DNA of 64,000 nt from Amoebidium appalachense (taxonomy: Eukaryota; Ichthyosporea), in contig CAVNZM010000011.1 in assembly GCA_963693365.1 (NCBI GenBank), positions 2,914,001-2,978,000 of the forward strand, written 5' to 3'. The position numbers were made by a program, and so were the translations under genes. Shown here one piece after another: positions 24,880-39,347 of this stretch. How positions within the stretch are numbered: position 1 is the first letter of the stretch; each line of letters opens with the position of its first letter. The notes beneath the pieces are model-generated. The model searched no databases. It was not told where the DNA came from and saw nothing but the letters and a program-made list of their open reading frames with translations.

Positions 24880-26427
24880 TTAACAAGCGCCGCCTTCCAC
24901 ATCACTAGAGACACTCTCCCGATTCACTTTCAGGCACGACCTGATATGGTACTTCTTTGGATACACAAACATCACCAGGGGAGAAGTAAGCGTCGTAGTG
25001 ATAATCGCCATCATAACCATTGCAGCAAAAGTCTCATCATTTAGCGTCTTTGTGCTCAAACCAACATTCAAAACAATCAACTCAACGAGTCCCTTTGTGT
25101 TTAGCAGCACACCAACGGCAATGCTTTCCCTTGCACGAAGGCCGGATAGATATGCACACCCAGCCCCACCCACACCTTTTCCGACGCACGCAGCAACGGT
25201 GACCAATAGGATAAGGCCCCACGCCGTCCACGTGTTGAGGAGGGTAAAATTTGTGTTGAGGCCCGAAAGAGTGAAGTAAATTGGAAGAAAAACAACCGTG
25301 ATAATATCTCGCATGCTCTCTGCAAGCGCCAAAGAGAATTTGCGGTGACGAGGCATGGCAAGGCCGCACCAGAACGCACCGAAAATTGAATCCACACCGA
25401 TGAATGTGGTGACCCACGCGCACAAAAAGAGGAGGATCACACATGCACCCGTTGTAGTGAGGGTCACGCCCGTATGGAGTTTTGTTAAAGTAGTGTCGGT
25501 GGTTGTGGGGCAGGGAATAATTGTTGGAATATCGCTGGGAATGTTGTGCAGAGTAAAGGTTTCGGTTTTTGCGGCAGGAGGGGCAGACACAACGGCCGAT
25601 GTGTTGCACTCGTTCGTCAAAGCGGCAGGCATAGGTGTCGCGGTTTTAGGGTCTTGCTCGCAGACGTCAAGCTTTTTGTATGAAACATACAAGTCGAGAA
25701 CTCGGGGGAGAAGTGGGCGGAGGGCGCCGAAAATGACCAACACAAACCCAGCGGTACACAGGAGGGTGTAGACTGCATTCACTGGGTTATTTGTAGATGT
25801 CGCAAGAGCCACCACAACTGCAAGAAGTGACCATGCCACCATGTCATCCAAAACTGCTGCAGAGAGTGCTGAAACACCGACTGGTGTGCGTGACAACCCG
25901 AGTTCATTGTTTAACCGTGCAAGGACCGGCAGGGCGCTGATGCTCATTGCAACAGCAATGAAGAACGCGAAAACTCCAAAAGAGGTCACCCCCTGTCCAT
26001 TCATCATGTAGTTCCACAGAGGGACGGATACGGCGAAACCGAGACCCATAGGAAGAATGATACTGCCTACAGACATTGCAATAGGACGGGGGCCCAGGTT
26101 CTTGACAAGGGAAAGATCGAGCTCACACCCAACGGCAAAGAGGAACAAAACGAGCCCGATGTTTCCGACACCTGTAAGTGTGGTCGAAACGGAAGTGGCA
26201 GGGAAGATAGTGTTTGTGAAGTTTGGTATTTGACCCATTACCGAAGGACCTAAAAGGATGCCACCAATGACTTCTGCCAGTACTGTTGGTTGGCGTAGGA
26301 GGCGCAGTGGTAGTGCCACTAGGCGGGTGAACGCAATGATGAGTGCAACCTGCACAAAGAGAAGCTCGACTCCGCTGGAAATGGGGCTGACCCCGTCGAA
26401 TACACTGCTAGTGGCCCCGGTAGACAT
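24880..26427 (-). CDS. CPA2-family cation/proton antiporter (Kha1/CHX-like core), intronless
   Basis: Integral membrane exchanger of monovalent cations (K+ or Na+) for protons. One uninterrupted 515-codon frame with start context cgccaccATG. About 11-12 hydrophobic segments are visible. Family signatures: LAEVIGGILLGPSVMG (about 50-65), an Asp pair in AVLDDMVAW (D194-D195), and NTKGLVELIVLNVGL (about 443-457), a signature of eukaryotic Kha1/CHX and bacterial KefB-like members. A hydrophilic Thr/Pro-rich insert (about 250-318) splits the two membrane halves. The protein stops soon after the last helix, so it lacks the long cytosolic C-terminal domain of plant CHX and yeast Kha1. It is the only intronless gene here. 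The substrate ion cannot be read from sequence. Confidence 0.92.
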   Translation of the reverse strand: MSTGATSSVFDGVSPISSGVELLFVQVALIIAFTRLVALPLRLLRQPTVLAEVIGGILLGPSVMGQIPNFTNTIFPATSVSTTLTGVGNIGLVLFLFAVGCELDLSLVKNLGPRPIAMSVGSIILPMGLGFAVSVPLWNYMMNGQGVTSFGVFAFFIAVAMSISALPVLARLNNELGLSRTPVGVSALSAAVLDDMVAWSLLAVVVALATSTNNPVNAVYTLLCTAGFVLVIFGALRPLLPRVLDLYVSYKKLDVCEQDPKTATPMPAALTNECNTSAVVSAPPAAKTETFTLHNIPSDIPTIIPCPTTTDTTLTKLHTGVTLTTTGACVILLFLCAWVTTFIGVDSIFGAFWCGLAMPRHRKFSLALAESMRDIITVVFLPIYFTLSGLNTNFTLLNTWTAWGLILLVTVAACVGKGVGGAGCAYLSGLRARESIAVGVLLNTKGLVELIVLNVGLSTKTLNDETFAAMVMMAIITTTLTSPLVMFVYPKKYHIRSCLKVNRESVSSDVEGGAC

Positions 26428-26529
26428 GGTGGCGTGTGTATATGCTCAAAATTAGAGCTCGAAAAATGCTATTGATATGGGAAACAGGATTCAATCTAGA
26501 TAAGCTGTCATATACGTATAAAAGTTTTC

Positions 26530-26538
26530 TATATATAA
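26530..26538 (-). promoter_or_regulatory. Putative TATA box of the antiporter gene
   Basis: tatatataa on the + strand (TTATATATA on the - strand), about 105 bases upstream of the antiporter ATG. Position and sequence suit a TATA element; no transcript start is known. Confidence 0.4.
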
Positions 26539-26656
26539 CGCTAATGTTTTTGTGTGGAGGCTGTGATTGCCGTGTGTGCGCCAGCTGCTGATTTGATTCT
26601 GTGACTGGAAGCGGCTAGGTTTATATACTTCCGGGCTGAACACGACGGGGTCTTTG

Positions 26657-26698
26657 ATTGGCTAAAAATCTGGATTTGTGCTTTTCTCTTTTGATTGG
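26657..26698 (-). promoter_or_regulatory. Two CCAAT boxes upstream of the antiporter
   Basis: gattgg at 26656-26661 and 26693-26698 read CCAATC on the - strand, about 230 and 270 bases before the ATG. Both lie in a similar ttgattgg context and upstream of the TATA-like site, a standard eukaryotic arrangement. Confidence 0.4.
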
Positions 26699-29171
<2,473 letters not shown>

Positions 29172-29517
29172 TCACGAAATGAAGTGAGGCAAGCCCCCCC
29201 CAAACCCACCGCCATCCGTGCCATCTTCACCGTCCCCAAACCTTACATCTCTTCTCTCAAACAGCAAATTCTGGTCTTTCATTGCTACGCGCCTATCCTT
29301 TTCTCTTTTGTATGTAGCATTGTCACGTGATATTGCGTCCATTATAACTTGCGGAAGGGAGGGTGGGGGGTCCAAGTGCATGCGCCAACGTGAATAGAGG
29401 AGTAGGTAGGGGGTGTCGTTGGAGAAGCGGTCGGAAATGGAGCGGACGTAGGGAAGGGTTGTGCTTGAAACGGTGCTGTCGTTGAAGAGGTACCACTGGG
29501 ACTGTGTGTGTGTGTGT

Positions 29518-29575
<58 letters not shown>

Positions 29576-29785
29576 TGTGCTCGTGCGCCTGTATGTGTGT
29601 GTGTGTGCGTGTTTGGTGTATCCCGTGGGTGGGTGTGTGCATGCATGCGTGTGTGCAAACACGTACTTGCGCATGTGGCTGTGTGAATGTGTTGTTTTGT
29701 GTTTTGCATGCAGGGAGGCGAGTGGCATGTCGGTGTGAGCTGAGTTTGAATATACTGGGCACCAGCCTTGACATTGTTGTAATCA

Positions 29786-29828
<43 letters not shown>

Positions 29829-29843
29829 CCCCCCCCCCCCCCC

Positions 29844-29891
<48 letters not shown>

Positions 29892-30265
29892 CTCCCCCCC
29901 CCCCCCCCCCCCCCCCGCCCGCCCAAACACATCCACACACCACCACCTCCTTTCCACCCCCCTCTTTTCTCCTTGGCCAAGCCAGAACACTCGCATTATT
30001 ACACCCCTCCCCCCCCCCCCCCCCCCCCACCCAACCCCAACATACACAGAGTACCTGCACATTTCCACGTGATCCAGAACAATGTGTACGGCTATTGTCC
30101 ACCAACTGAGGCACACAAGCATACCCAAGGGCAGGAAAGGGGAAAAAAAAAACACGGGTAAGAAGGAGGGGGAGAGATGTGGTGACGCACAAGAGGGTTG
30201 GAATCATGGAGGAGACAACACCAAAAGACACAAAAGGCCGTGCGCGTGCGCGCATGTGTGTAAGT

Positions 30266-30296
<31 letters not shown>

Positions 30297-30858
30297 GGGG
30301 GGGGGGAGAGAGAGGGGGTGGAAGGATACCTGCTCATCGCCGGCTCCCGTTGTGGCTGACACCTCTCTGGCAGCACAATAGTAATGGCCACTCTCAAACG
30401 ATATCCCGGCATGGAAGATTACCGCATATAGAAAGTACTCCTGCCTTTTCATTGCCTCGTCACTCCCTGCACATGCAGGCTCTGGGACTGCAAGAACCAA
30501 TGGGAGGTCGACTTTAGTTTTAATCTTTGAGAACCCTTGCGTGATTGGATCGTAGGAGAACCGCTTGAGCACTAGAACGAGGCATTCGGGAAGAGAGCTT
30601 ATCCGTACGTGTTTAGTTGCGTCACGTTTTGTTTCACATTTTTCGCAGAAATATTGTTCGGTTCCTGTTAGTTGCTCTGCGCTCAAGAATTGACCAACCA
30701 TGTTATCAACTGCAATCCGATCTGCTCGATTTGGTAATGGGTTTGGTTTCGGTGAATTTGATTGGTCGGATGAGGGCGCAGGCGGGAAGGAGAGCGCCAG
30801 GTCCGTGAAGTTTTCTTTGCGTGTGGATAGTTGGTGGCAGGTTCCACACGTAACCTGT

Positions 30859-30926
<68 letters not shown>

Positions 30927-31813
30927 GAAGGGACGGATAGCCAAGAGAAGATGACGGGGTGGGGTGGGGTGGGGTGGAGGCTGGGTTGAGTAAGAAGACG
31001 AGGGGGAGGAAGGGGGAAAAGAGAGATATTGGCGGAGGAGGGAACTCAAATCAAACAAGTGCAAAAACAAACCTTGTCAACCTCACCCGTAACCCCCCCC
31101 CCCCCCCCCCCCCCCTCCCCCTCCAAACCTTGCCCCGCGCTTGTTTTTTTTCGAGCGTATGAGCGCCCGTGTGCCTGCACAAAGTCGTATATGCAACGGA
31201 GCATGTTGCTTCCACCACTGCAGGCAAAACTGTGTGCATCAGTGCACCACGCCATCCACCTGCCTATAGTGTTCTGACTATCCACACGAGTGCCCATATG
31301 TGCACACATGGTGGTCAGGAGCACTTATTACCTCATAGGTGAGCTCCCCCGTGAAGATGCCGGCAGGGGTGGGTGTAGTGACTACGGGTGCTGACTCAAC
31401 ATCTATCTCCATAGCATCCGATTTATCTCCATTCGGTATATCTCCTATCCGCAAATTCGGATTTTCCAGTTTTCCATCGGTTTTGTTGGCATACGAAACA
31501 CGAATTTCATGTCTATCCAGCATATCCAACAGGAATTTCAGTTGTTCGTCGCAGTCTTGCTGCTGGCCTCGGGTGAACCACGAGGGGGTGCATTTGCTTA
31601 GAACCCCCCTGGGCTCAATTGCTGGTCGTACTGTGTGCAGTAGTTGTGCAAACAGTAGTTGAATTTCCTTCATGGCACTTTCTGATTGGTTAGAATCGCC
31701 ATTTGGAATGTTTGAGATGGTATTTCCGTTTGTATGATTGGTGGATGGGTTCGACACAGGCGGGACACGGAAGGAGAGAACGAGATTGCGGAATGGTGTG
31801 GACATGTTGAGGG

Positions 31814-31852
<39 letters not shown>

Positions 31853-31977
31853 ATGCATGTGCTCGTGTGTATATGTGTCAGTTGGGGGAATGGGGAGAAA
31901 CTTATTTGGTTGCCCTTAGCTCTTTGTCAATCCATCCATCTTGCCCGTTTCAACCCCCCCCCCATCCCCCCATCTCC

Positions 31978-32009
<32 letters not shown>

Positions 32010-32611
32010 CACACACACACATGCACATACACACACGCGCACACGCACACGCACACGCACACACACACACACACGCACGCACACACACACAAACACACAC
32101 ATCAGAAGATGCTTGATCTGTTACCAATTCCGTTCATAGAGTGTTTGACAAGCATCATCTCACTCCTTCCTACCTACTACCATCCCCCCCCCCCCCCCCC
32201 TCCCCCCTCCCCTCTGGATTCAATCCACCCACCTCCCATAATACAAACGATACAAATACATGCATACACACCCACAAGCTCACATATCCAAGCACATACA
32301 CCCACATGCCTCCAGCTATCCCCCCCCCCCCCCCCCCCCCTCCCCCCCCCCCTCCCTCCCCCTTCCCTCTGGATTCAATCCACCCACCTCCCATAATACA
32401 AACGATACAAATACATGCATACACACCCACAAGCTCACATATCCAAGCACATACACCCACATGCCTCCAGCTACCCCCCCCCCCCCCCCCCCCCTCCCCC
32501 CTCCCCTCTGGATTCAATCCACCCACCTCCCATATTACAAACGATACAAATACATGCATACACACCCACAAGCTCACATATCCAAGCACATACACCCACA
32601 TGCCTCCAGCT

Positions 32612-32647
<36 letters not shown>

Positions 32648-33618
32648 TTCTTTTCTGGATTCAATCCACCCACCTCCCATAATACAAACGACACAAATAC
32701 ATGCATACACACCCACAAGCTCACATATCCACACACATACACCCACATGCCTCCAGCTATCCCCCCCCCCCCCCCCCCCCCCCCCCTTCCCCTCCTCTTC
32801 CCCCCCCCCCAAAAAACCCACACACTTGCAGTACGCTGTTCAGGTAGCACGTGTTTCCCAGATTGACCAATCCCGTGCGTCCTGTCACGGACCTCTCAGC
32901 CACATCCGTCCATTCCTCCTCCAGTGGGCGTATCGACTTGTCAACATGCGCAGAGGACTCCTGAAAGGGGTACAAAGGGGGGGGGGGGGGGGGGGGGGGG
33001 AGTGGGGAGGGAAAGAGGTAGACGGGGGAGGAGGGGGGAGAAGGGGCGGGTGGGGGTGGGGGTGGCCCGGGGGTGGCCGGGGGGGGGGGGGGGGGGGGGG
33101 GGGAGGGGGGGGGAGGTACGTGGACGGACAGATAGGGTGAAAAGAGAGGATGTGCAGAGGGGTGAGAGGTGGTGAGGGAGGGCCATGTGGGCGGGGGATT
33201 TAGGTGTTAAGATATTAGGGTGATTGGATACCTGTTGAAGATCTGCCCGATTTTTTTTTGTTCTTTTTTTTTTCAAAAAAAAAAATATAAAAAAAATTGG
33301 AAGACATAGGAAAACCGTATTCACACAATGTCACAGCACACATCCATCATGCAAACAAACACAAACATATGGAAACAGTATTGCTTATTAATAATTAAGT
33401 CACATTGACTTGTGGGGTGGGTTGGTGATGGGGGTGGGGTAGGGGTTTGTGGGGAAGAAAAAGGCGGGGGGAAAGGGGGGGGGGGGAGGGGGAAGGGTGG
33501 TCAGAATGTGATACAGAATATGAAGCACACATTCATTACGGATAACACAAGGCAAATCCGGAAAATATACATAAAGAGCATGCAGGGGAGGCGCAGAGAG
33601 AGGGGGGGGGGGGGGGGG

Positions 33619-33716
<98 letters not shown>

Positions 33717-34240
33717 GGGGGGGAGGGAGAGAAGGGAGGGGAAAAGGGGGGGGGGGGGGGGGGGAAGCACCCACCTGTTCCTTCAGCCACTCTGTCACCC
33801 TCTCCTCAGTGGGAATGGGAAGCTTCGTCACAGCCTCAATCACAGGCCCATACAGATCGGGATGCCCAGAATAGCAACCAATCATGGCATGGATCAGCAG
33901 CGCAAACCCAATCAGATCACTCTCCGACACCCGTGGAATAGCCTTAGTTGGTTCGGTGATGTTGCTGATGATTGGTGGGATCTGAGGTACTGCTTTGTGG
34001 AAAATGTGCGGCCCCCCTCTGTAATGAACCAATAGGAAGGTAGCAACTGGAAGGGCGGCAGAAAAACGAGAGGGGGTCTCAAGTGCTGCAAAAAGATGGG
34101 TGATTCCTTGCTCGGCAACAGCAGAAAATACACCAAACCTACTGGCCTGTGTGTGTAGGGTTGGAAGGGGGGGGGGGGGGATGGAAGGGGAGGAGGGGGG
34201 TTGTGTGTAGATTCCTGTGAGTGAGTGAGTGAGTGAGTGA

Positions 34241-34300
<60 letters not shown>

Positions 34301-35265
34301 CTGAGTGAGTGTGAGTAATTGAGTGAGTGTGTGCGTGCGTGCGTGTGTTTGTGTTTGTCTTGGAGGTGGCGGAAATGGAGGTAGAGTAGAGTAAAATGAG
34401 AAGAACATTTTGCACGTGTGCTTCCCTTAATCATATATGGGCTTTGCTGTATGTAATTCTCAAATAATTGGCATGTCTTATGCATCATAAGCTCACTGTG
34501 TGATAGGGCGATCAAGGATTGGTTGAAAATTAATCATGTAAGGGTTTTTTGCAACAGTAAATGCACACACATACACGCATACACAAACACGCACGCGAGA
34601 ACACACACAAACCCACGCACATGCTCACAAGTAAAAACATGAGAGAAACAAGAAATGGATAGTAGTAGGTATGCTTGTTCTCGTCCGTTCAGGGTCTTGG
34701 GGTTGGCGTTGAGGTTCATGCGGGAATTAAAGGAAGCTTTATGTGTATTTGTGCGCGCTTGCGTTTTTTTTTTTTTTTTTTTTTTTTTTTTTGGGGGGGG
34801 GGGGGGGGGGGGAGGGAGGGGGGGGGGGGGTAGGGGTCATGACATCCATGTTGGTTACAAAAATTATAATAACCTAACACCATTGCACCATACCACCCTA
34901 TTGTATGCGGGAAGGGGAAAAATAGGGTTTTTGAATGGTGGTGGTGATAAATGTTTGGGGGGGGAGGGAGAAAGGGAGGAGGAGGTGGGAGGGGGGGAGG
35001 GGAAGGGAGTTAATGGTTGACCCGCACCTGGATAAGTCCCTTGAGCATGGCTATGACCCACAGTGGAGCATTGGTCGCCAGAGGTACCAGTGCCCACTGC
35101 ACCATCCTGGCCGCTGCTATTTTTAGCGATGAATCAGAAAGCCCGCTGGTTGCTATGGACGCCGTGGCCTGCTCGGCCATGTGATTGGGCACGTGCTGGG
35201 TGACAAGTTGGAGCACGGGGGAGGGGGCGGAGGGGCCGGTGAGCAGAGACAGAGCCTGTGTGTGT

Positions 35266-35296
<31 letters not shown>

Positions 35297-35343
35297 GGGG
35301 GGGGGGGAGGGGGGGGGGAGGGGGGGGGGGGGGGATATGTAGG

Positions 35344-35419
<76 letters not shown>

Positions 35420-36487
35420 CGTGTGTGCGTGCGTGTGAGTGTGTGAGTGTGTAAGTGTGTGTGCCCCGTAAGCACAAGCGGGAGAGGTGTGAGTTAAATA
35501 ACTCTGACAAGAAAGGTAGTGGGTTTGGAGGGAGCTGGGGCGAAGCAACGGCCAAAGGAGGGCATCCCAAGGTAAGAGGGGGGAGAGGGGGGGGAGGGAA
35601 GGGGGTAGGGGGGTTGGTTTTCGTTTCCCACTTTTTTGCCTGGGAGGAAGCCACTTGCTGGGATTGTGTGTGTATATGAGGTTACCCGGGCTGGTGATTG
35701 AGGAACAGCTCAAAAAAGGAGGGGGAGGGGAGAGACTAAGGGAAGGAAAGGGAGACGGAGGGTTGCACGGACGTATGTGTGTTTGGGCGGGGCGGGGGGG
35801 GGGGGGGGGGGGGGGAGAGAGAGAGAGAATGAAAAGAGCTTTTTTACTTCCCTTCTCCCCCCTCCCCCCCCCCCCCCCCCCGTGCAGTGTGTGTGTGTGG
35901 GGGTGGGTGGGGGGGTGGGGAGGGGGTTGGGGGCAGGAGGGAGGGAGACATGCCTGAGTAAGAGATGCATTTATTGCCGCTGGTTGATCACCCCACAACC
36001 GCGACAGCAGCAGTGAAATCTTTTGCACTGTCTCCAACCGTGGCTTTCCATTGGCTGTCAAGAGCATGCTGTATTGTGATTCGCCCAACCAACAAACTAA
36101 GCTCTGGCATGTTCCGGAAGAGTCCGCAACGCACTGGGGAAAGTCGAGATATATGTCCACCAATGGGCTTTGAAGGTCCTGCAGGTTAAATTTAAAAATG
36201 AAAAAGGTTAAAAACCGGCCTTGGTTTTTGTTCCGCATCCTCCTTGAGACACGTTTTTGTGGATACAACCTAGAGTTCTGACGTGTGCGAGAGTGGCATG
36301 TTCGGTCTTGCGTTGTGCGTGTGCGTGTGCCTAGGCTTGAGTAAGTGGAAAATTGAGTGAGCCAGGTGGATGAGTGAGTGGGTAGGCAAGTGAGTGAATG
36401 AGTGAGTACGTGAGGGAGTGGGGGAATAGGTGAATGAGTGGGTGAGTAATCGAGAGAGTATTTGAGCAAGTGTAAGAGTATCTGTGA

Positions 36488-36522
<35 letters not shown>

Positions 36523-36590
36523 AACGCGAGTAGATCTCTGAATTGTGTGTGTGTGCGTGCGCTCGTGTATGCATACGTATATGTGTTTTT

Positions 36591-36630
<40 letters not shown>

Positions 36631-37174
36631 TGTGTGTGTGTGCGTGTGTGTGTTTGTGTGTGTACGTGTGTGTGTTCTTTAAGGAATATTGCTACCTCAG
36701 GAAGTGACGGATTTGCCGCCAGCTGTCTTGTTGCTGCTTTCACCACTGCCAGACATGACGCAAACTCCGATGGGCTGTGAACATCGACGTTAGGCACAGG
36801 CACACCCATCGTTGTGACTGCATGATTCAGAAGGAAGTTCACATACCACACAAACTTAAAGGACAATCTGTCAGCCAAGCGTGAAGTTATCCCTCCCTCT
36901 CAACACCCAACTACACCAACGAACATACACATGCCATTACCTGTCCCTTCTTTCCCTCAACCCATTACCCATCCACAGATCTTCCACGTTTCTCTCTTTA
37001 TGCAATATCCATCCTTGCCTCGGCACCGAATACATAAGAGCAAAATCACCGTAACAGGAACACCAGCCATAAGATCCAAAAGATCCAGAAACATTCCCTC
37101 CTCCCCCCCCCCCCCCCCCCCCCCCCCCTTCCCTCCCCTCCCTCCCCCCCCCCCCCTCCCGTCCCTGCCCCCCT

Positions 37175-37252
<78 letters not shown>

Positions 37253-38213
37253 GGAACACTATTACCTCACACCAAATCTCATGCCCAGAAGAGCACTGTG
37301 TACGGCTTCCAGGTTCAGCGGAAGGAGGGGATCTCGCTGCAGCTGTATGGACATCCATCTTGGACCAAGGAGGGAGAGTGCGGTGTTTGGCTGCTTGGAT
37401 GCAAGTGCAAGAACCACTTGGCGACCTGGGAGAGAGTGACCTTGTCAGATTGCTAGAATAGGTAGTGGCACTGTTTTTGGGGGAGGGGGGGAAGGGAGGG
37501 AAGGGGGGGAGGAAGGAGAGGGGGGAGGAGGGGGGAGGGGGGTCTAGGTATTGTATTTCCTGTGCACTGAGATAACATCGCTAGAGGGAATGTAAGAAGG
37601 AAACGTACCCATGCAATCCAGGGCTGTGTGATGTTAGAGGGTAGGAGCACAATCCGTGGCGTGAATAAGGCAAGAAACAGAACCACGACAACGAGTATCC
37701 ATGTACAGGCACCAGTAAACCTCACAGACGCCGAGCTGGAAGAACACACCAGTACCGAACAAACCTGGTCAATGGCCTTCAGATCCTATGTGATACCAAA
37801 CTCATAACGTTGCTCCGTGCAAACATCTTTACTTCCCCACTCTCCCTTCCTTCTCATCCAAGCCTTTCTTGAAAGATTGGGAACAACTTTGTGCAGTCCA
37901 TGTTGGTGTGGTTCAAGAGGGGAGAAGGTGGTGGGTTTGTGATAAGTGGGGGAGGAACCGGGAGGGGATGGGCGTGGGTTGTGGTTTGGGAGGAGGGGGG
38001 GTGAGGGGGGGATATAGCCGAAAACCCGAACATACCTATTCTTCTTGTTGTTTGTTCCGTGCTTGCTAACCACTTTTCAGCCAGGACAAGCGAGGCTTGG
38101 ATCTGCTCTGGCGGGGCCTTCAGACCAAGAACCTGTGCCACAATCCCAGGTTTCTTGTTTTCTGCAACCTTATCTGGGGGTGCAAGGACAAGCCCTTGAA
38201 GTAGCTTGTCCAT
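29172..38213 (-). CDS. USP38: USP38-like ubiquitin carboxyl-terminal hydrolase, about 10 exons
   Basis: Cysteine protease that removes ubiquitin from proteins; USP38 of animals is the closest family known to me. Exons in transcript order: 38036-38213, 37266-37425, 36696-36867, 35997-36178, 35028-35255, 33775-34146, 32826-32960, 31332-31814, 30330-30854, 29172-29501. The start MDKLLQGLV mirrors animal USP38. The first half (about 1-430) is helical, HEAT-like, with TWVIALLKGL-like [11 protein letters not shown] and [14 protein letters not shown] matching USP38. The Cys box [16 protein letters not shown] (Cys about 465) opens the USP domain; Zn-ribbon pairs TCGTC and CEKC follow; the His box is [11 protein letters not shown] (His about 790), then WYLFNDSTV. 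The N-terminal core ends in a Gly-rich tail as in USP38. Exon 3 (GAG|GTAGCA) and exon 4 (CAG at 36179) differ in phase; either exon 4 starts 11 bases later or a small exon is missed. The exon 4 donor is also weak. Length about 917 aa. Confidence 0.88.
29787..29917. repeat. Poly-C tract, about 130 bp with few interruptions
   Basis: C on the + strand (G on the sense strand) with four or five T interruptions and one near-terminal G, inside the USP38-like intron 9 (29502-30329). It is the longest homopolymer-like run in the window and a candidate G-quadruplex/i-motif former. Confidence 0.9.
32212..32760. repeat. Four-copy tandem repeat, unit about 107 bp plus variable poly-C
   Basis: Copies start at 32212, 32367, 32506 and 32652. 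Each begins tctggattcaatccacccac, runs through a shared block to gcctccagct, and is followed by a C-run of varying length. Few point differences separate them (cataatac/catattac; gatac/gacac). The array lies in USP38-like intron 7 (31815-32825). Confidence 0.95.
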
Positions 38214-38847
38214 GTTGCAAGGTAGATAATAAGGAACTATCACTGCATAGAAAGCATTGTCACTCAAGGAAAGGACAGAAGGGAAAAAAGATGGGATGTG
38301 GGGGTAAGGTGAGGTGTCTGAACTGCATGGATTCCCAGTTCGTTGCTGGGTGCCTGTACTAACAAGTTTTCTGCTCCGCCCAAAAATCTGCTTTGCACGG
38401 TCGGTCGTCAAACTTTGCAATTGCAGCAAAAAAAAAAAAAGCCTTAGAGGAACCTGCAGACCTGCCGGAGCAAACTAGCAAAGCCCGGCGGTGTTTTCCC
38501 CGGACCCCGACACACTCACTGAGCCTCCACTAATATTTTTTTATTAGTGATGACTCATCATGCGCGCCAAATGCACATTCCTCCATTTTGCGTAAAATAA
38601 TAACTTTTTATGGTAGCTTCACGCTGACTGCGGCTGCCCGGTCATGATCCTGCTGAGTTGAGCTTCGACTGGTGGAGAAGCGCGGCGGCCGGTCGGAAGT
38701 CGGAGCTCGAGTAAAATTAGCACAGACTAGTAGCCGGCTTGGAAAGGCGTATAGGTGGCAGTATAAGTGTAGCGTAGTTTCAAGTCACCAAGCACACGTA
38801 AAGGCTATAACCACTTCTCCCAGAAGCCCAGAACTACCACTTGAAAC
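38214..38847. promoter_or_regulatory. Divergent promoter region between USP38-like and eIF2B gamma genes
   Basis: 634 bases separate the two divergent ATGs, the most compact spacer in the window and nearly free of microsatellites. It holds an 8-bp perfect inverted repeat with a T-loop at 38528-38549 (cactaata...tattagtg) immediately followed by TGACTCA (38551-38557), the AP-1/Gcn4-type bZIP core site. No TATA box is evident. Shared control of both genes is inference. Confidence 0.5.
38551..38557. promoter_or_regulatory. TGACTCA bZIP (AP-1/Gcn4-type) site
   Basis: Exact 7-bp palindromic core of the fungal Gcn4 and animal AP-1 site, about 290 bases upstream of the eIF2B gamma ATG and 340 upstream of the USP38-like ATG. 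A 7-mer can occur by chance, but it sits in the only unique-sequence divergent promoter here. Confidence 0.35.
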
Positions 38848-39314
38848 ATGGCGCCTTTCGAGTCACTAGACAGCATGGCAGAGTTCCAAGCCGTAGTGAT
38901 GGCCGGTGGGCCGGGTTCAAGAATGTACCCTCTGACAGAAAACTTTCCAAAGGCCCTGCTACCTGTGGGCAACAGGCCACTGATTTGGTACACTCTGACA
39001 CAGCTGGAAAAGGCTGGTTTTACAGGTGAGGGCTTGGACGTTTTGGTCGACATTCTCGTTTAGTAAGGTGTTTTCTGTCTTCTGATTTCCACCTCGAATT
39101 GAGCGGCAACTGTCTAATTGCATTGTTATCCCTTCCGTCTCTTTTTATCTCTCTCCCATTCTGTATCTCGTTCTCTCTTTCTCTCTCTCTCTCACTCTAA
39201 CTCTCTCCCTCCCTCCCTCCCTAACTCCCTCCCCCTCTCTCCCTCTCCCTCTCTTTCTCCCTCCCTCCCTCTCCCTCTCCCTCCCTCTCTCTCTCTCTCT
39301 CCCCTCTCTCTCTC

Positions 39315-39347
<33 letters not shown>

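Noticed and set aside
25082-25771. Frames antisense to or out of frame with the antiporter
   Set aside because: Shadows of the 515-codon antiporter frame, which has clear family motifs.
37453-37797. Hydrophobic frame on the - strand (DLKAIDQV... through a run of Val/Leu) considered as a USP38 exon
   Set aside because: It cannot join exon 1 in phase 1, whereas exon 2 at 37266-37425 joins directly in phase 1 and continues the USP38-like helices.
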